Assembly: GCA_022360135.1 (NCBI GenBank)
Contig: JAKSDM010001036.1
Coordinates: 1-12,615 of the forward strand
Source of the DNA: Pseudanabaenales cyanobacterium
GTDB taxonomy: Bacteria; Cyanobacteriota; Cyanobacteriia; Phormidesmidales; Phormidesmidaceae
Direction: 5' to 3'
Length of the DNA stretch: 12,615 bases
Made by a program: the position numbers and the translations under genes. Each line of letters opens with the position of its first letter. Position 1 is the stretch's first letter. This document shows, piece by piece, positions 5,835 through 12,615 of this stretch. Under the pieces are notes generated by a model. That model was not told where the DNA came from. It did no database searches and saw only the letters and a list, made by a program, of their open reading frames with translations.

Positions 5835-7109
5835 CTATCGGCTTGCAGAGGTCTTATCGGTCGAATCATACTCGACCTCATCTTGAGTCTCGTGGATAAA
5901 CGACCAAAGAAATATCGCCAAGACAGGTAAGAGCGTTAACCAACGCCACCACGGCAAGTATTTGTATGAGTATGAAGACTTATCCTCACTTGATTGGGCA
6001 AGGGCTGTTTTTGATTCAGGATAGGCTGATTTTTCCTCAGATGGATAGTCGCTTGCCTCTCCTTCTTTAGAAGCCGATGACGAGGTGGTGTCCGTCACCA
6101 TCAGCGCCACTGCGCCAGATGTTTTATCCGGCAATGGGATGGCTTGATGTTGGCTGGCCATCTCGATGACTTTTTGATTTTCAGACGTGGCTACATAGCT
6201 CAAGTAGGCTTGCACGTCAGGGCTAGGATTGGGACCTTGGTAAACATAAGCCAGGGGTGTAGAAAAAGGATATTGAGGATCACTGGGGAGGTTGCCGTGC
6301 ATTGGCACAATATACACTCCGGGTTGATCAACCACTTGATCGGCGATCGCATAACTGACGCCATTGCCCCTCAATTCCTCAACCATTGCCTCAGTGCTGT
6401 CATCAGATAGCTTTAAGGCATTATCGCCAGTCTCGAAATAAACGCCATTTTGAAAGATCGGGTAGGTTTGTAACGCTTGACGGGCATAGTTGGTGTGAGG
6501 GCGATCAACGACGCGAATAGCGCCTGGAGCCCCACCCACCTCAGACCAGTCCCTAATTTCACCCCGGATTATTTTGGCGAACTGTACAACCGATAAACCT
6601 TCTGGCAATTGATTGTCCGCGCCAACCACAATAGCAATATTCCGCCGACTCAAAGGAACTGCCACCAAGTTTTGCGCTTTTTCCTCGTCTGTTAGTGAAC
6701 GTCCTATAGCCGCTAAGTCTGTCTGACCTAGCTGTAGAGCAGCCAAAGCGGCGTCGCTGCTACTGTATTCAATCTCCACGTCCATCCCCGAAACCTGACT
6801 TTCAAAGCCTTGTTCAAGAACTTCGTTAACTCCAGCCATACTGGTTGAACTGTGAATCTTTACTGTTGCTCCACTCGGAGCGATTTCGGCAGATGCAAAA
6901 GCCCTTAGCTGATCAGATGATTCAACCCGTAAATCACGATTGATAGGTGTAATCGCCAAAGACTTGGAGGGAATTGCTAAGGCGGTTACTAGAACTAGGG
7001 CGGATATTAAAGTCAATTGCTTTCTCATTGGCGTTATACCAAGCTCCTCTGGTCTACATTTACGACGCAAATACCTCCAACTAATCGGCAACTTAACCCG
7101 ATCAAACAT
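5835..7109 (-). CDS. PstS-like periplasmic substrate-binding protein with C-terminal membrane anchor
   Basis: The product is 424 aa from the ATG at 7107-7109 (AGGGGA five bases upstream) or 397 aa from the ATG at 7026-7028. The shorter form would begin exactly with a signal-peptide-like sequence (MRKQLTLISALVLVTALAIP, then SKSLA). The longer start has the better ribosome site; I cannot decide. Residues ~80-327 match the PBP/PstS fold: TVKIHSSTSMAG near the N-lobe, DLAAIGRSLT, and FAKIIRGEIRDWSEVGG, which is typical of PstS-like proteins. A Ser/Glu-rich linker follows (~338-383), then a transmembrane segment (YLPWWRWLTLLPVLAIFLW, ~384-402) and an acidic cytoplasmic tail. Ordinary PstS lacks this anchor. 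No pstCAB genes are nearby, so the ligand (phosphate or another oxyanion) and the role (uptake or sensing) are open. It lies 85 bases downstream of the UPF0114 gene. Confidence 0.85.
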   Translation of the reverse strand: MFDRVKLPISWRYLRRKCRPEELGITPMRKQLTLISALVLVTALAIPSKSLAITPINRDLRVESSDQLRAFASAEIAPSGATVKIHSSTSMAGVNEVLEQGFESQVSGMDVEIEYSSSDAALAALQLGQTDLAAIGRSLTDEEKAQNLVAVPLSRRNIAIVVGADNQLPEGLSVVQFAKIIRGEIRDWSEVGGAPGAIRVVDRPHTNYARQALQTYPIFQNGVYFETGDNALKLSDDSTEAMVEELRGNGVSYAIADQVVDQPGVYIVPMHGNLPSDPQYPFSTPLAYVYQGPNPSPDVQAYLSYVATSENQKVIEMASQHQAIPLPDKTSGAVALMVTDTTSSSASKEGEASDYPSEEKSAYPESKTALAQSSEDKSSYSYKYLPWWRWLTLLPVLAIFLWSFIHETQDEVEYDSTDKTSASR

Positions 7110-7194
7110 CTATTTCCCCTGATGAAAATTAACGTATTCAAGAAAAGCAGCTTTGCAAAAGGGCGCAAAAGAAAATTTCCTGGGTGTTCACCTG

Positions 7195-7803
7195 CTATTC
7201 ATCTACTTCTTCATTCGAACTGTGACCATGATGAGACTGTAGATGTAATAGATAGCCGCTTAAGGCGACAACCAGAATTGAGGCAGCCATATACGCTAGA
7301 TCAACTATGGTATCGATCTTCATACTCAAAGCTTTCTTGAAGAAAGAAATCACCAGAACGAGGACAATAACCCCCATGATCTTATGCTTCAGCTGATCAA
7401 CGGTGGTAACTTTCAGGATCTTCACTTCTCTATGTTTAAGTCTAATATTCAGTGGGGAAATAAAAATTTCATAGATACCAAAACTGAAAATCAACAGAAC
7501 CACTCCAATTAAATAGTGGTCGATTCCGCCAATAATCGAAGTGATCACTTTCTCCACAGATTCCTCATCAAAATGATCCAGCTTAGCGCTATAGATGAGG
7601 GTGTACAAAATTTCAAAGCTTCCGATCACAAAAAAGTTCAAAGTGCTCAGAAGGCCAAAAATGACAGGCAGCAAGGCAAAGAGTCTAAACTTCCAGATAA
7701 GGAGTTCGAAGAAAGTTTCTAACTTCTTTTGAGATTTCTGTCTTGATGCAGCTGTCTTTAGAACGGTCATAAGCAACTTAGTAAAGTTTTCAGGAATATT
7801 CAC
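7195..7803 (-). CDS. UPF0114/YqhA-family membrane protein, 202 aa
   Basis: The family is recognised from its layout and motifs: FELLIWKFRLFALLPVIFGL in the first membrane segment, the central IIGGIDHYLIGVVLLIFSFGIYEIFIS, and KVTTVDQLKHKIMGVIVLVL followed by FFKKALSM. Four membrane segments are expected at about residues 40-62, 97-116, 141-158 and 166-187. The function of the family is not established. The start is GTG at 7801-7803 without a clear ribosome site; an in-frame ATG at residue 12 is an alternative. The tail is His/Ser/Glu-rich (HLQSHHGHSSNEE). The binding-protein gene follows 85 bases downstream on the same strand and could be cotranscribed. Confidence 0.85.
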   Translation of the reverse strand: MNIPENFTKLLMTVLKTAASRQKSQKKLETFFELLIWKFRLFALLPVIFGLLSTLNFFVIGSFEILYTLIYSAKLDHFDEESVEKVITSIIGGIDHYLIGVVLLIFSFGIYEIFISPLNIRLKHREVKILKVTTVDQLKHKIMGVIVLVLVISFFKKALSMKIDTIVDLAYMAASILVVALSGYLLHLQSHHGHSSNEEVDE

Positions 7804-8442
7804 ATGAATTTTATCATCTTGTCTAGTATTTTTTACAAAAGGGATGCAGAATATACAAAATCTTCATGATCATCATCCGGACAACTGAAGAATGGACTTT
7901 TTTGAGTCGCTACAAAGGGTTAAGATCCCCTCTCAGAAAAGGCTTAACGAATATGTGAGAAGATTAAATTTTCAAGAAATCAGCGGTTGGGAAGGGCCTC
8001 TGCCTAAGAAATATTACTGACATTCCACCCTCACCTTTGGCGTGAAATACCCAATGAAAGTCCAGTATTTAATTTCTCGATTCCACTGCTATTGATACAG
8101 AGATTACGCCCAATTAAACGGTCATTTCAGTCAATTTGCCGCCTTGATCGTTTCAATCCTAGAGCTTGCGCCGAGCCAAACTAGAAATTACCCATTAAAT
8201 TTTCAATGGTTTCTATTTATTATCTCAATTCAGTATTCATTCAATGTGGTTTGCTTTGATCAAATATCGGCTCAAAGCTCCTGGCTTGCATTGCACTTCG
8301 TTTCCGTTTAGCCCACCAATTTGGACGGTTAGGGTTTTAACTTAAAGCGAGAAATTATCCCTGAATCAGAACTCAAGAGCCAGGGATCAGGATCCAGTTG
8401 CTTTTGAAAGCTTGATAGGAAAAATAGATCCGGCAAACCTGA
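7804..8442. other. Gene-free gap between the Mrp operon and the UPF0114 gene
   Basis: This 639-base, AT-rich stretch has no open frame with family resemblance, tRNA or clear repeat array. It must contain the end of the mrp transcript and probably the promoter of the UPF0114 gene, but I see no strong terminator or promoter. The minus-strand frame at 8387-8680 overlaps the mrpB-like gene and is a shadow. Confidence 0.5.
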
Positions 8443-9105
8443 TTACAACAATCCCCGATAACGAATAAAAATTAAAATAGCGGCCCACGACCCTAATGCA
8501 ACTTTGACCGCTACCAGAATATTGAGCAAGGGGATCCATCCACCGCTGACCAATGCGCCCAACTCTCCGTGGGGTAATTCCCCGCCGACCAGAGTCAGAA
8601 CCGATAGCACAATGAAGATCAGAACCGAAATCTTCTCCCAGGTTGCTGCCCGCCAGCGTTGGTAGATCGCCTCCATCCATTCGGATGATGAGGTGATGGC
8701 GACCAAGCCGATCGCAGTTCCACCGGCTACGCCAGCCGCAAAGCCGCCACCGGGACTCAAGTGCCCCCGAATCGCCAACTCGATACTAACTAATGCAGAA
8801 ATTGTGGCTCCCAAACGGGCTAACACGATCGAGGGGGGATCCGTAAATTGGTAGATGGTGCAGGAGGGGGGTTCATTGGCCAGCAAAAAACGCACCCCCA
8901 TAATTGCCAGTGAAAAGACAATAACCTCGAAAATCGTATCATAGAGTCGATTTCTGAAAATGATGCCCGAAACGGCATTAGGCGCTCCACTATCTTGTAC
9001 AATCGACTCTACAATTGGCAGGTCGGCTGAGTCCAGAGCTAGATCAGGGAAGACAAGAATCTTGATGAACAATGCTATCCCGGCGGCAATATAGATCCAC
9101 TTCAT
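8443..9105 (-). CDS. mrpB: MbhE-MrpB fusion subunit of an Mrp-type cation/proton antiporter
   Basis: This 220-aa membrane protein has two parts. Residues ~1-75 match the MbhE-type domain normally at the end of MrpA (PNAVSGIIFRNRLYDTIFEV, then IVFSLAIMG). Residues ~90-220 are MrpB/MnhB, with the signature ELAIRGHLSPGGGFAAGVAG and a later GGELPHGELGALVSGG. About six membrane segments are predicted. It is part of a hetero-oligomeric complex that exchanges Na+ (or K+) for H+ across the membrane. It is the last gene of the operon, and its ATG overlaps the stop of the preceding gene (ATGA, 9102-9105), indicating translational coupling. In canonical operons the MbhE part belongs to MrpA, so the domain boundary has moved here. 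Separate E-type and B-type pieces also occur in Mbh-like gene sets. Confidence 0.88.
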   Translation of the reverse strand: MKWIYIAAGIALFIKILVFPDLALDSADLPIVESIVQDSGAPNAVSGIIFRNRLYDTIFEVIVFSLAIMGVRFLLANEPPSCTIYQFTDPPSIVLARLGATISALVSIELAIRGHLSPGGGFAAGVAGGTAIGLVAITSSSEWMEAIYQRWRAATWEKISVLIFIVLSVLTLVGGELPHGELGALVSGGWIPLLNILVAVKVALGSWAAILIFIRYRGLL

Positions 9106-9770
9106 GGCTGATCCTCCAATAGATTAGATAGCCCAATACCAGGCTGATTGGCGTTGCTCTGGTTGGCGCTCGCTAAGTTGACATAGGTCAGGTTTGCCAA
9201 GGTGGGCGGCAATTCGGCCTGCATGACGTCGAAAAGACGTTGGATTCGGGTCTGAATCTGGTAAGGCGCATGTCCGTCTGCTGTGGGCGATGGGGTGTCA
9301 ACCCCCTGCTCTGATAAGACATAGGTGGTATGAATTTCTTTCGCTATCAAAGCGGTTTGTAAGGCTTGAATAGTGCTGTAGGGGACCAGTTCGAGACGCA
9401 TATGGTATTTGTTCAACGTTTTTCGTAAGACCGAGAGTAATGGCTCAGAAGAATTCATCCCCTCTGAATTTTCGGCGTTAGTAGCGTGCCTCTCCGGCGT
9501 CTCGTTTGACTCGTCACTAAGAAAGCCAACCCGCATGCTCAGTGAAGAACGCACTGCAACTGCGTAGAGGGTGATAGACAGCATGGTGCCGACTAGGGCT
9601 TCGGTTAAGGCGACATCCGCCGCCCCGAAGAGAACATAGACCAGGGCGGCGATGGCGCCTAAAATGCCACGAATCACCAGGGCGTGATAGGGATTAGCCT
9701 GAAAGACTAGCATCAGGGCCGTCAAAGGAAACAGTGCTGTAATCGCTACGATGTATAAATCTTCAGTCAT
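9102..9770 (-). CDS. Short MrpA-type subunit: MbhD (DUF4040) domain with soluble tail
   Basis: The start is ATG at 9768-9770, five bases after GGAGG (9776-9780), giving 222 aa. An adjacent ATG at 9773 is too close to that site. Residues 1-75 hold three membrane segments with the MbhD motif FGAADVALTEALVGTMLS. Glu57 lies within a membrane segment and is a likely ion-path residue. Residues ~86-222 are a polar, probably cytoplasmic tail with helical stretches (LLSVLRKTLNKYHMRLELVP, YQIQTRIQRLFDVMQAELP) that I do not recognise. Full-length MrpA is ~770-800 aa and carries an NuoL-like antiporter domain, which is missing here. The gene overlaps mrpG by 8 bases and the next gene by 4. Short MrpA-like proteins of this kind are, to my knowledge, found in cyanobacterial mrp operons. 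Confidence 0.85.
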   Translation of the reverse strand: MTEDLYIVAITALFPLTALMLVFQANPYHALVIRGILGAIAALVYVLFGAADVALTEALVGTMLSITLYAVAVRSSLSMRVGFLSDESNETPERHATNAENSEGMNSSEPLLSVLRKTLNKYHMRLELVPYSTIQALQTALIAKEIHTTYVLSEQGVDTPSPTADGHAPYQIQTRIQRLFDVMQAELPPTLANLTYVNLASANQSNANQPGIGLSNLLEDQP

Positions 9771-10041
9771 CATTACCTCCACTGCTAGAACAGTAGGCCA
9801 AAACATAGCCCAGAATCGTATTCCAAATCGCCAGGGAAATCAGCGCCAGAACCAGCAGCGGCCATTCTCGGGGGATTTTGAGGAGGAGTCCGACAATAAT
9901 ACTCATCGAACCCAGTGTATCGGCGACCGAAAGGCTGTGCAGCTTGAATAAGACAGTGCGATCGCCGAGAAGCGGCCAGGTGCCCCAAAACCAGAAAGTA
10001 ATCCCAACTGCAATACAGAGATAACCAAAGACATTAATCAT
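9763..10041 (-). CDS. mrpG: Mrp antiporter subunit MrpG
   Basis: This 92-aa protein has three membrane segments (about 3-24, 42-57 and 60-83). The MnhG/PhaG signature is visible: a Gly/Trp-rich first helix, LFKLHSLSVADTLGSMSIIV after it, and a final hydrophobic helix. MrpG is a small structural subunit needed for assembly of the Mrp complex. It starts at an ATG overlapping the mrpF stop (10038-10041, ATGA). The Shine-Dalgarno sequence of the next gene lies inside its 3' end. Confidence 0.9.
   Translation of the reverse strand: MINVFGYLCIAVGITFWFWGTWPLLGDRTVLFKLHSLSVADTLGSMSIIVGLLLKIPREWPLLVLALISLAIWNTILGYVLAYCSSSGGNDD
9776..9780 (-). promoter_or_regulatory. Ribosome binding site that fixes the start of the MbhD-domain gene
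   Basis: The minus strand reads GGAGG-TAATG-ATG. The perfect GGAGG is five bases from the second ATG (9768-9770) and only two from the first, so the second is the likelier start. The longer frame beginning at 9806 inside mrpG has no such support. This is the strongest ribosome site in the operon, so this subunit may be translated partly independently of mrpG. Confidence 0.7.
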
Positions 10042-10289
10042 AGTTCATTCAACCGTCTAATAACATGAGCCAGCAGCATTAAGGCGGCATTTCCCACACT
10101 CAAAATGAGCACCCCGACCACCCCGATCATCCAGTCATCGCGCAAGACAGACACCACCAGAATCATGATGGATGTCTTGGTTGCAATGCTGGCGAAGGCC
10201 AACATGGTTTGCCAAATATTCTCATCTTGCCAGGCTTCATAGAGGGGTATAAGCAACGCCAGAATCATAGCTATGATTACCCAGTTCAT
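10038..10289 (-). CDS. mrpF: Mrp antiporter subunit MrpF
   Basis: This 83-aa protein has three hydrophobic segments (about 3-17, 28-48 and 52-74), the size and layout of MnhF/PhaF. The middle part (MLAFASIATKTSIMILVVSV) and the GNAALMLLAHVIRR C-terminus fit the family. In the complex it packs next to MrpG and MrpE. The ATG overlaps the mrpE stop by four bases (10286-10289), and its own stop overlaps the mrpG start, so its synthesis is probably coupled to both neighbours. Confidence 0.88.
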   Translation of the reverse strand: MNWVIIAMILALLIPLYEAWQDENIWQTMLAFASIATKTSIMILVVSVLRDDWMIGVVGVLILSVGNAALMLLAHVIRRLNEL

Positions 10290-10675
10290 CCTTGTTTCCT
10301 CTCCTGTACCCGATGCACTTCGTACCAGCCATCCTCGTGATATTTCAAAACAATGGTTTTGGGCGTAAAGGTGATGATAAAAATGTCTAGAAAGATAAGT
10401 CCGGGGGTCCGTTGAGGTTTGACTCGCTCCATTGTCACTGCTTCCTGATTATGCGGTTGAAGCATGATTAAAAAGGCTTCAAAATAGGCTTGAGGGATGG
10501 CTACAATCACTTCCCACAGCGCCCGCAGCCAATCTTTAAAAACAGCAGTCACAGTACTGCTTCGCGGCAATAGAAGGGCGACACTAAAGCCGATAACAAT
10601 GTTGGCCCGACTTAGATCAGCTGTGAGCAGAAACCAGATGGCCAATCGCAAAAGCAAATCTAGATATCCAATCAT
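10286..10675 (-). CDS. mrpE: Mrp antiporter subunit MrpE
   Basis: The product is 129 aa from the ATG at 10673-10675, which forms a four-base ATGA overlap with the mrpD stop; the other cistron junctions up to mrpG are built the same way. An in-frame TTG at 10690 would add five residues and is less likely. Two N-terminal membrane helices (about 4-37) are followed by a further helical part (LWEVIVAIPQAYFEAFLIML) and a soluble C-terminal domain with the MnhE motif FIITFTPKTIVLKYHEDGWY (compare the family's 'sxTPGTxxl..' pattern). MrpE helps assemble the antiporter. Confidence 0.9.
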   Translation of the reverse strand: MIGYLDLLLRLAIWFLLTADLSRANIVIGFSVALLLPRSSTVTAVFKDWLRALWEVIVAIPQAYFEAFLIMLQPHNQEAVTMERVKPQRTPGLIFLDIFIITFTPKTIVLKYHEDGWYEVHRVQERKQG

Positions 10676-12099
10676 GCCAGCGCCATCCAAAATAGTAGGA
10701 TTAACATCAGACTCATCACCCCAATCAGATGCTCAAATTGCTCCACGATTCGAGACGGCTTGATTTTGACTTTCTGAAAAATAAATAAATACGCCAGCCA
10801 ACCGAGCCCAATGGTGACAAGCGGTTTGACCACATTCGCGAAGGTGTAGGCCTGGTAATAGACGCCATTGGCTGCAACCAAGCCGCCGAGCAACAGAATC
10901 ATAGCGGGCCAAAAACCGGGTTTAGCTTTCTCTTCACCTGCGTGGGGTAGAAAAATGAATTTAGCAAACGAAATGCCGGTTCCCAGAGCCGCAAGGTTCA
11001 TCCCAATGACTTGCCAGGGTAATAGATTTTTCATCGTCAGCACCTTTGCCCCAAAACCAGATAACAAGGGAAATCCAGAAATTGAAAAGCTGGCCATGGC
11101 CAGGGCGATCCAGATGGATGTCGGTATTTTCATCTGCTGGAGTTCTTTGAAATTGCGGCTGGGCAAATTGCCCGCAATCAGAAAGAGGGATGATTTGACT
11201 AGACCGTGGGTTAGCGCATAAAAGCCGCCAACTTCAGGCGCTGCCAGGACGAAACCCAACTGGGAAACGGTGTGAAACGCCAGCATGCGTTTCGTGTCTT
11301 TTTCAAAAACAGCATAGCCAACTCCTAATAGTGCAGTCGCCACGCCAAAGAGTCGAACCATCGGATCAAGCTCTTCTAACATCAGCGCACATCGCACCAG
11401 CGGGAACACACCCGCTTTAACGACAACGCCTGACAACAACGCTGAAATGGGGGTGTCTGCTTCAGAGTGAGTCAGCGGCAACCATAAGCCCGAGACAAAG
11501 ATACCGCCTTTGGTCAGAAGTCCTAGAAAAATCAGGGCGATCGCCTCGGTCGGCGCCCCCTGCAATCCGGCAAACCCAAACGAGTGGTTTGCTTGATAAA
11601 CCAGCACCGCGCCAATCAAGTAAAACAGCATGGCCGTATTGCTAACAAAGATGTAGCGCAAGGCGATCCAAATCGAACGATCAGTGCGGGGATAGGAAAT
11701 CAAAAGAAACGACGCTATCCCCATCACCTCTAAGGCCACATACAGACTCATAAAGTCTGCACAGATAAAAGTAGCATTAACACTGCCGTGTAAAATAATC
11801 GTCTGGGTATAAAAAAAAGCCGTTTTTCCACTGCGCCAACAGTAAAGAAGGACCGCTGCGGTGACTAGCGCATTGGTCAAGATAAAGTAGCCGCTTAACG
11901 AATCAACCACTAACGTGACGCCAAAGTGGTCTAACAACTCTAGGGTTAGGGATGATGGATCTAATACTCGCTGTAGTCCGTAGCCGAATGCAGCCAATGT
12001 GACAACCAGTGCGAGCCAGCGATCGAACCTGGGGAGGAGGTAAATGCCGAACCCCATAAAGAACGGCAGGGCGATCCAGATGATCGTAATCATGTTCAT
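10672..12099 (-). CDS. mrpD: Mrp antiporter subunit MrpD (NuoL/M/N-like proton-translocating subunit)
   Basis: This 475-aa, strongly hydrophobic protein has about 13-14 membrane helices and belongs to the Proton_antipo_M family shared with complex I subunits NuoL/M/N. Key charged residues within helices are visible: Glu124 (ALEVMGIASF), Lys197 (LLTKGGIFVSGLW), His211, Lys228 (ISALLSGVVVKAGVFPLVRC) and Lys302 (LVKSSLFLIAGN). These correspond to the Glu/Lys pairs that carry protons in this family. It is the first gene of the visible operon. The ATG at 12097-12099 has AGAGGA 10 bases upstream, and a second ATG lies two codons on. The length is near the family's ~490. It is the only antiporter-like subunit in the window. 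A HIP1 site lies at 11537. Confidence 0.92.
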   Translation of the reverse strand: MNMITIIWIALPFFMGFGIYLLPRFDRWLALVVTLAAFGYGLQRVLDPSSLTLELLDHFGVTLVVDSLSGYFILTNALVTAAVLLYCWRSGKTAFFYTQTIILHGSVNATFICADFMSLYVALEVMGIASFLLISYPRTDRSIWIALRYIFVSNTAMLFYLIGAVLVYQANHSFGFAGLQGAPTEAIALIFLGLLTKGGIFVSGLWLPLTHSEADTPISALLSGVVVKAGVFPLVRCALMLEELDPMVRLFGVATALLGVGYAVFEKDTKRMLAFHTVSQLGFVLAAPEVGGFYALTHGLVKSSLFLIAGNLPSRNFKELQQMKIPTSIWIALAMASFSISGFPLLSGFGAKVLTMKNLLPWQVIGMNLAALGTGISFAKFIFLPHAGEEKAKPGFWPAMILLLGGLVAANGVYYQAYTFANVVKPLVTIGLGWLAYLFIFQKVKIKPSRIVEQFEHLIGVMSLMLILLFWMALA

Positions 12100-12147
12100 G
12101 ACGTATTATTCCTCTCGAACTCCTTACGCTCTGGGGTTGGGTAAACT

Positions 12148-12305
12148 GCTTAGGTGATTTCCAGTATCATCAAACTCTTATCCAATTCACCGCTTGGGAG
12201 AGGTTAGGAGTGGGTTGATCTGAAGTATCCCGGTGAACCCAGCCCCAACCCTCTCCCAAGCGGGGGCAATCATCTTGGTCTATTTTTTTTCAGAAATCAC
12301 CTTAG
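12148..12305. repeat. Foldback (MITE-like) repeat upstream of mrpD
   Basis: The outer arms GCTTAGGTGATTTC (12148-12161) and GAAATCACCTTAGC (12292-12305) are inverted with one mismatch in 14. The inner arms 12190-12216 and 12236-12263 are inverted with the first 14 bases perfect (CCGCTTGGGAGAGG) and the rest near-matching, around a ~19-base loop. The ~158-base unit could fold into one long hairpin and resembles non-autonomous mobile or dispersed foldback elements. I could not identify a clear target-site duplication. A T8 run is at 12283-12290. Confidence 0.65.
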
Positions 12306-12431
12306 CTGAGTGAATTGGGCTAAAACTATGCAGGGCGAATTTACGAGTCCATACCAGCGTTGGGCCATAACAATCGCTAACAAAAAATGTGAAACAAGAA
12401 CTTGCTAGGTTTATGGAGAATCAGACGGAAA

Positions 12432-12498
12432 ATAGAGGGCCCTCTATCTTTACTATATAGATCCAGCTCTATTAAGAAAAAAAATCTGTTTAATAGAG
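12432..12498. repeat. Palindrome and hairpin sharing the ATAGAG motif
   Basis: ATAGAGGGCCCTCTAT (12432-12447) is a perfect 16-bp palindrome. Twenty bases further, CTCTATTAA (12467-12475) pairs with TTAATAGAG (12490-12498) around a 14-base, A-rich loop. The hexamer ATAGAG or its complement thus occurs four times in 67 bases, and the arms could also pair across the two structures. This could be an operator, a transcript structure or part of a mobile-element end; the sequence does not say which. Confidence 0.6.
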
Positions 12499-12615
12499 TC
12501 TACCCCATAAAATAACTTGAGTGAAGTCACTAATCGTATGATTATTAATTTGATGGAGATGGCAAGGAAATTTCATCATGGGTATAAGATTAAAGCCAGG
12601 CAAGTCCAGTCGGGA

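Larger units (their letters stand above)
12100..12615. other. Terminal region upstream of mrpD without a convincing gene
   Basis: Apart from the foldback repeat and the palindromes, I find no gene here, and in particular no mrpC-like frame. At the edge, a plus-strand frame is open from 12511 to the end (ATG at 12538, 26 codons, MIINLMEMARKFHHGYKIKA...). A minus-strand frame is open from the edge to a TAA at 12490-12492 (42 codons). Either could be the end of a neighbouring gene or chance; neither resembles a family I know. Confidence 0.4.

Noticed and set aside
8387..8680. Minus-strand frame of 97 codons overlapping the mrpB-like gene
   Set aside because: The mrpB frame carries the MnhB signature; this one has no family features.
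2406..12099. Direct coupling of the hydrogenase to the Mrp/Mbh-like antiporter as one energy-converting complex
   Set aside because: HupSL is a soluble-side group 2a enzyme with none of the group 4 Mbh membrane hydrogenase subunits. The two gene sets are on opposite strands and separated by ~2.7 kb and other genes.

Overview
The window looks like chromosome from a nitrogen-fixing cyanobacterium. I count nine copies of the cyanobacterial HIP1 octamer GCGATCGC (starting at 101, 816, 1129, 1335, 2925, 5507, 6343, 9958 and 11537). The hydrogenase is of the cyanobacterial uptake type (HupSL), and the AGAAACC/GGTTTCT palindromes between genes resemble repeats I associate with filamentous cyanobacteria. 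I cannot name a genus.

Left part (1-1378, minus strand): the 5' end of a small membrane-protein gene runs off the left edge. Upstream of it lies a TPR-protein gene, and a 193-base spacer with a pair of 24-bp direct repeats separates the two. About 1 kb without a convincing gene (1379-2405) follows. It holds a perfect NtcA-type promoter architecture pointing left toward the TPR gene, and an 11-bp tandem repeat in front of hupS.

Hydrogenase part (2406-5698, plus strand): hupS and hupL encode the small and large subunits of a group 2a [NiFe] uptake hydrogenase. hupW, the protease that matures HupL, follows after a spacer of palindromic repeats. The natural reading is H2 recycling alongside nitrogenase. 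No hyp maturation genes are in the window. A bidirectional-looking terminator hairpin (5776-5805) separates hupW from the convergent genes to its right.

Middle (5835-7803, minus strand): a PstS-like periplasmic binding protein with a C-terminal membrane anchor lies downstream of a UPF0114/YqhA-family membrane protein. A 639-base gap without a recognisable gene follows.

Right part (8443-12099, minus strand): a compact, overlapping operon encodes a cation/proton antiporter of the Mrp/Mnh class in the transcribed order mrpD, mrpE, mrpF, mrpG, a short MrpA-type protein carrying only the MbhD domain plus a soluble tail, and an MbhE-MrpB fusion. No mrpC and no MrpA antiporter domain are present in the window. 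The last 516 bases contain a foldback (MITE-like) repeat and a cluster of palindromes with no convincing gene.

Nothing here is clearly a wholly new system. The points most worth checking are the NtcA-type promoter beside hup, the phased repeats before hupS, the reduced and rearranged Mrp gene set, and the anchored binding protein.
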